Source: Alphaproteobacteria bacterium (GTDB lineage: Bacteria; Pseudomonadota; Alphaproteobacteria; UBA9655). From it: a DNA stretch of 64,000 bases. The notes beneath the pieces are model-generated. The model saw only the letters and a program-made list of their open reading frames with translations. It searched no databases and was not told the DNA's origin. Of the stretch, positions 62,161 to 64,000 are shown piece by piece. The position numbers were made by a program, and so were the translations under genes. Location: positions 48,363 to 112,362 of the forward strand of contig JAIEMB010000007.1 of NCBI GenBank assembly GCA_019752515.1, read 5' to 3'. Every line of letters begins with the position of its first letter. Positions within the stretch are counted from its first letter, which is position 1.

Positions 62161-63591
62161 CTAAAATTCATACCCTATCCGCAAGAGGGCATCACCAAGC
62201 TTTTGACCGCTACCCAGTTGAGCAGTAACAGTAGCAGCAACGTAAAGTCCATTTCCAAATTGAACTGTTAGACCACCACCTGGCGATATTTGATTACGAA
62301 TTTGTGGACCATGACGGAGAATCAAACTTTGTGGCTCGCCACTAAGACCTCCTCTCATGCGTGAAGAATGATGGCTCATTAAACGTTCACCCACCCATGA
62401 GATCCCCAGAGCGGGACGCAGAAAGAGATCATTGTAAATAAAATTCTGGTAGATTTCCGCTCCAGCTTCACTTCTTAACGTTTGAACCGTCCTTGACTTA
62501 ATTTTAAAGTTAAGGCTTTGAGCGCCATGTTCCTTAAATCCTTTAATATGAGAAAGTTCATAAGACACATTCACAAAAGGCTGAAAAGCAAAGTACTTTA
62601 AAATCCATACGTAACCTGTTTCCATTCCACCTGTTATGTCCTTTTCATTGTGACTTTCTTTGCTAATTCGCTGGATACTTGAAAAAGAAATGGTTCGCTG
62701 TGAACGGAAATGATTAAGACCCGCAATGATATGAGCATCCACATAAAACGCACAATTAACCCATGTTCCGTAGGCTCCTCCATAATAGCTATTCATATGT
62801 CCTTTGCCATGACCTTTTGCCCAATTGTAGGGAGTGGTTGCTAAGCCAGCTAACGCACCTACTATGGCATTAGATGAAATCTCATGATCTCCTCCAAAAC
62901 TAATACCACCCGTCTTACTCCGAAATCTCGGATTTCCATGCCTTCCCCGTGTTTTCCCAATTTGACCATATGTTTGAACCCACAAAGTTGAGTTTCCAAT
63001 ACTAATGATTTGTTTTCCTGGTCTTATGGTTTTGCTTTCCTCCTTAAGAACTAAAAACCCTGATTTCCGCTCAACTTTGTTTTTAGGAGCCATCTCAGAG
63101 ATACGAAAACCTCTCAAAAGATTATCACCCACACGACTCTGAAAAGCTGTAAATCTATTAGAAGTAAGCTTGCAAAGTTCTCCCTTTGGATTGTGTATTC
63201 CATTCTCAGTCCAACTGTTTTGTTTTAAGTATTGTAATTGAGTCCTCACCGATGTGCTCACAAGCTGATTATGAAGAAGTGAAACATCTGGCAGATCCGC
63301 ATATTGGCCTGGTGAAATGCTTTTAAACGCATTCTCAACTAAGGCTGCATTTTTTGTTTCCAGCAACCCATCTAGAACATTAACTACCGTATTCAGATCA
63401 GTTTCAGGAAGCGTACTGTCTCTAAATGTATCAAAATATCGCGCTGTTCTAGCTGGATTGTTTTGATCTCCAGGAGGAAACGCATCTGCAAAGTCCTGTA
63501 TCTCCCCTGTTTGTATATTACCGTTGCGTGAAGCCACTCCAACAACGTTGAAAATTTGAAAAAAAATTATTAATAAAGGCAACCATTTCAT
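62161..63591 (-). CDS. Autotransporter-type outer-membrane protein with short passenger
   Basis: A 476-residue protein with a signal peptide (residues 1-21), an N-terminal helical part (about 25-170), and a C-terminal barrel of about 270 residues: WVQTYGQIGKTRGRHGNP, GFSFGG-like GGISFGGDHEISSNAIVGALAG, YYGGAYGTW, GMETGYVWILKYFAFQPFVNVSYELSH, LRSEAGAEIYQNF, LRPALGISWVGE and the final Phe in LLRIGYEF. This is the autotransporter beta-domain pattern; the passenger is much shorter than usual and carries no beta-helix repeats that I can see. Localisation at the surface is inferred. Confidence 0.75.
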   Translation of the reverse strand: MKWLPLLIIFFQIFNVVGVASRNGNIQTGEIQDFADAFPPGDQNNPARTARYFDTFRDSTLPETDLNTVVNVLDGLLETKNAALVENAFKSISPGQYADLPDVSLLHNQLVSTSVRTQLQYLKQNSWTENGIHNPKGELCKLTSNRFTAFQSRVGDNLLRGFRISEMAPKNKVERKSGFLVLKEESKTIRPGKQIISIGNSTLWVQTYGQIGKTRGRHGNPRFRSKTGGISFGGDHEISSNAIVGALAGLATTPYNWAKGHGKGHMNSYYGGAYGTWVNCAFYVDAHIIAGLNHFRSQRTISFSSIQRISKESHNEKDITGGMETGYVWILKYFAFQPFVNVSYELSHIKGFKEHGAQSLNFKIKSRTVQTLRSEAGAEIYQNFIYNDLFLRPALGISWVGERLMSHHSSRMRGGLSGEPQSLILRHGPQIRNQISPGGGLTVQFGNGLYVAATVTAQLGSGQKLGDALLRIGYEF

Positions 63592-63945
63592 TTTATGTTA
63601 TTTTCTAAAGAGCTTGTTATTCTAACTGTTTTTTAAAAACTTAATTATATTTTTGCTAAAATTCTAGACATAAAATTTAGAAAACAACTTATTTGACCTT
63701 TATAGCATTTTTCATTCAAACAATGAACGGGAAGAGAAGACAAGGGCGTGAAGCGTATCCTGAATATGTGAGTACCCTCCTTTTGAAGGTCGACACCCAT
63801 AGAAAGAAGGCGAATCAGGATTATAAACCATGCCTATGATAAAGGTATAATTTATGTTTTGGCTACTCCTGATCTAAGATGTAAGGTTTGAGGTAATGTA
63901 AAATATTAAATAATACGTTGAGTGAATTGTGAAGAGAAAGAGTTG
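63592..63945. other. Intergenic region with one inverted repeat
   Basis: No open frame with a ribosome binding site. ATCCTGA near 63758 and TCAGGAT near 63817 are complementary 7-base arms that enclose a small CCTT/AAGG hairpin, so an unknown structured RNA is possible. Nothing matches tmRNA, RNase P, SRP or 6S RNA as far as I can tell by eye. Confidence 0.35.
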
Positions 63946-64000
63946 TATAATTTTAGTATGTTAGGAGTAAGTTTTAGTTGAAGGGTCAGAGAGCTGGCGG
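63946..64000 (+). promoter_or_regulatory. Probable 5' end of a T-box leader (partial, cut by the window edge)
   Basis: TATAAT at 63946-63951 can be a -10 element. From there the sequence has AGTA at 63966-63969, 18 bases, then AGAGAG at 63988-63993 followed by CTGGCGG to the end. This is the order and spacing of the first conserved part of T-box stem I (AGUA bulge, then CAGAGAG and a stem whose second half would be GGTG..GCCAG). T-box RNAs sense uncharged tRNA and usually precede aminoacyl-tRNA synthetase or amino-acid genes. The decisive part lies beyond 64000. Confidence 0.5.

Noticed and set aside
1..64000. CRISPR array, prophage or insertion sequence
   Set aside because: No regularly spaced repeats, integrase, transposase or phage structural genes were seen in any frame.

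Overview
The window looks like a chromosomal segment of an AT-rich, host-dependent alphaproteobacterium, most like the protist-associated intracellular lineages (Holosporales / Paracaedibacter-Odyssella type; the exact family is inference). Alphaproteobacterial markers are MipZ with its membrane partner, the infA-maf-RNase-yacG block, hslVU, sdhCDAB, dprA-topA-rnr, an argS-SPOR-nagZ block, Rsm22 and an RMD1-family protein. Host dependence is indicated by two nucleotide-translocase (Tlc/NTT) genes beside an organophosphate antiporter, an OTU-type cysteine protease, several secreted or outer-membrane proteins without close familiar homologues, and gene decay. There are no rRNA or tRNA genes, insertion sequences, prophage or CRISPR arrays that I can see.

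Layout. 0-3 kb: infA-maf-RNase E/G-yacG (minus strand), then a yefM-yoeB toxin-antitoxin pair with a recognisable operator. 3-6 kb: two lipoproteins, mipZ with a degenerate J-like membrane protein, and a small Cys-rich secreted protein. 6-11 kb: aldehyde dehydrogenase, alpha/beta hydrolase, a nonsense-interrupted second hslV, and the real hslVU operon. 11-18.7 kb: hinT-rimB-rimK, an L,D-transpeptidase, rpsT, dnaA, dnaN and ampG. 18.8-24 kb: a cytosolic serine-hydrolase/beta-lactamase-fold enzyme, an outer-membrane protein, RMD1, a host-attachment-family protein and Rsm22. 24-27.4 kb: sdhCDAB. 27.5-34.7 kb is the accessory region: an OTU protease with a strongly basic tail cut off by an in-frame TAG, a 1,085-residue secreted TPR-like protein with two tandem C-terminal modules, a small Cys protein, a MerC-like membrane protein, a HAD protein fused to a shortened UbiA-like part, and an antisense-overlapping HTH protein. 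34.9-41.6 kb: nnr, the two translocases, the antiporter and erpA. 41.8-54 kb: a long plus-strand run argS-SPOR-nagZ-M50 protease-tatA-tatB-(ELM1-like secreted protein)-tatC-serS-nlpD-yajC-secD-secF. 54-62 kb: cpoB, a Cys-rich secreted protein, plsY-dprA-topA-rnr. 62-64 kb: an autotransporter-type protein and, at the very right edge, what looks like the start of a T-box leader RNA.

Together the genes describe a cell that imports nucleotides and sugar phosphates from a host, keeps respiratory complex II, recycles and crosslinks its own peptidoglycan (ampG, nagZ, L,D-transpeptidase, nlpD), keeps both Sec (yajC-secDF) and Tat export, and sends an unusual set of proteins to the envelope. The most interesting points are the OTU protein with its amber-separated basic tail, the T-box-like 5' end in an alphaproteobacterium, the yefM operator with three GTAC cores at 12-bp spacing and a mutated start codon, the hslV paralogue broken by one TGA, the nucleotide translocase that lost its charged signature, and an ELM1-like protein inside the tat operon.
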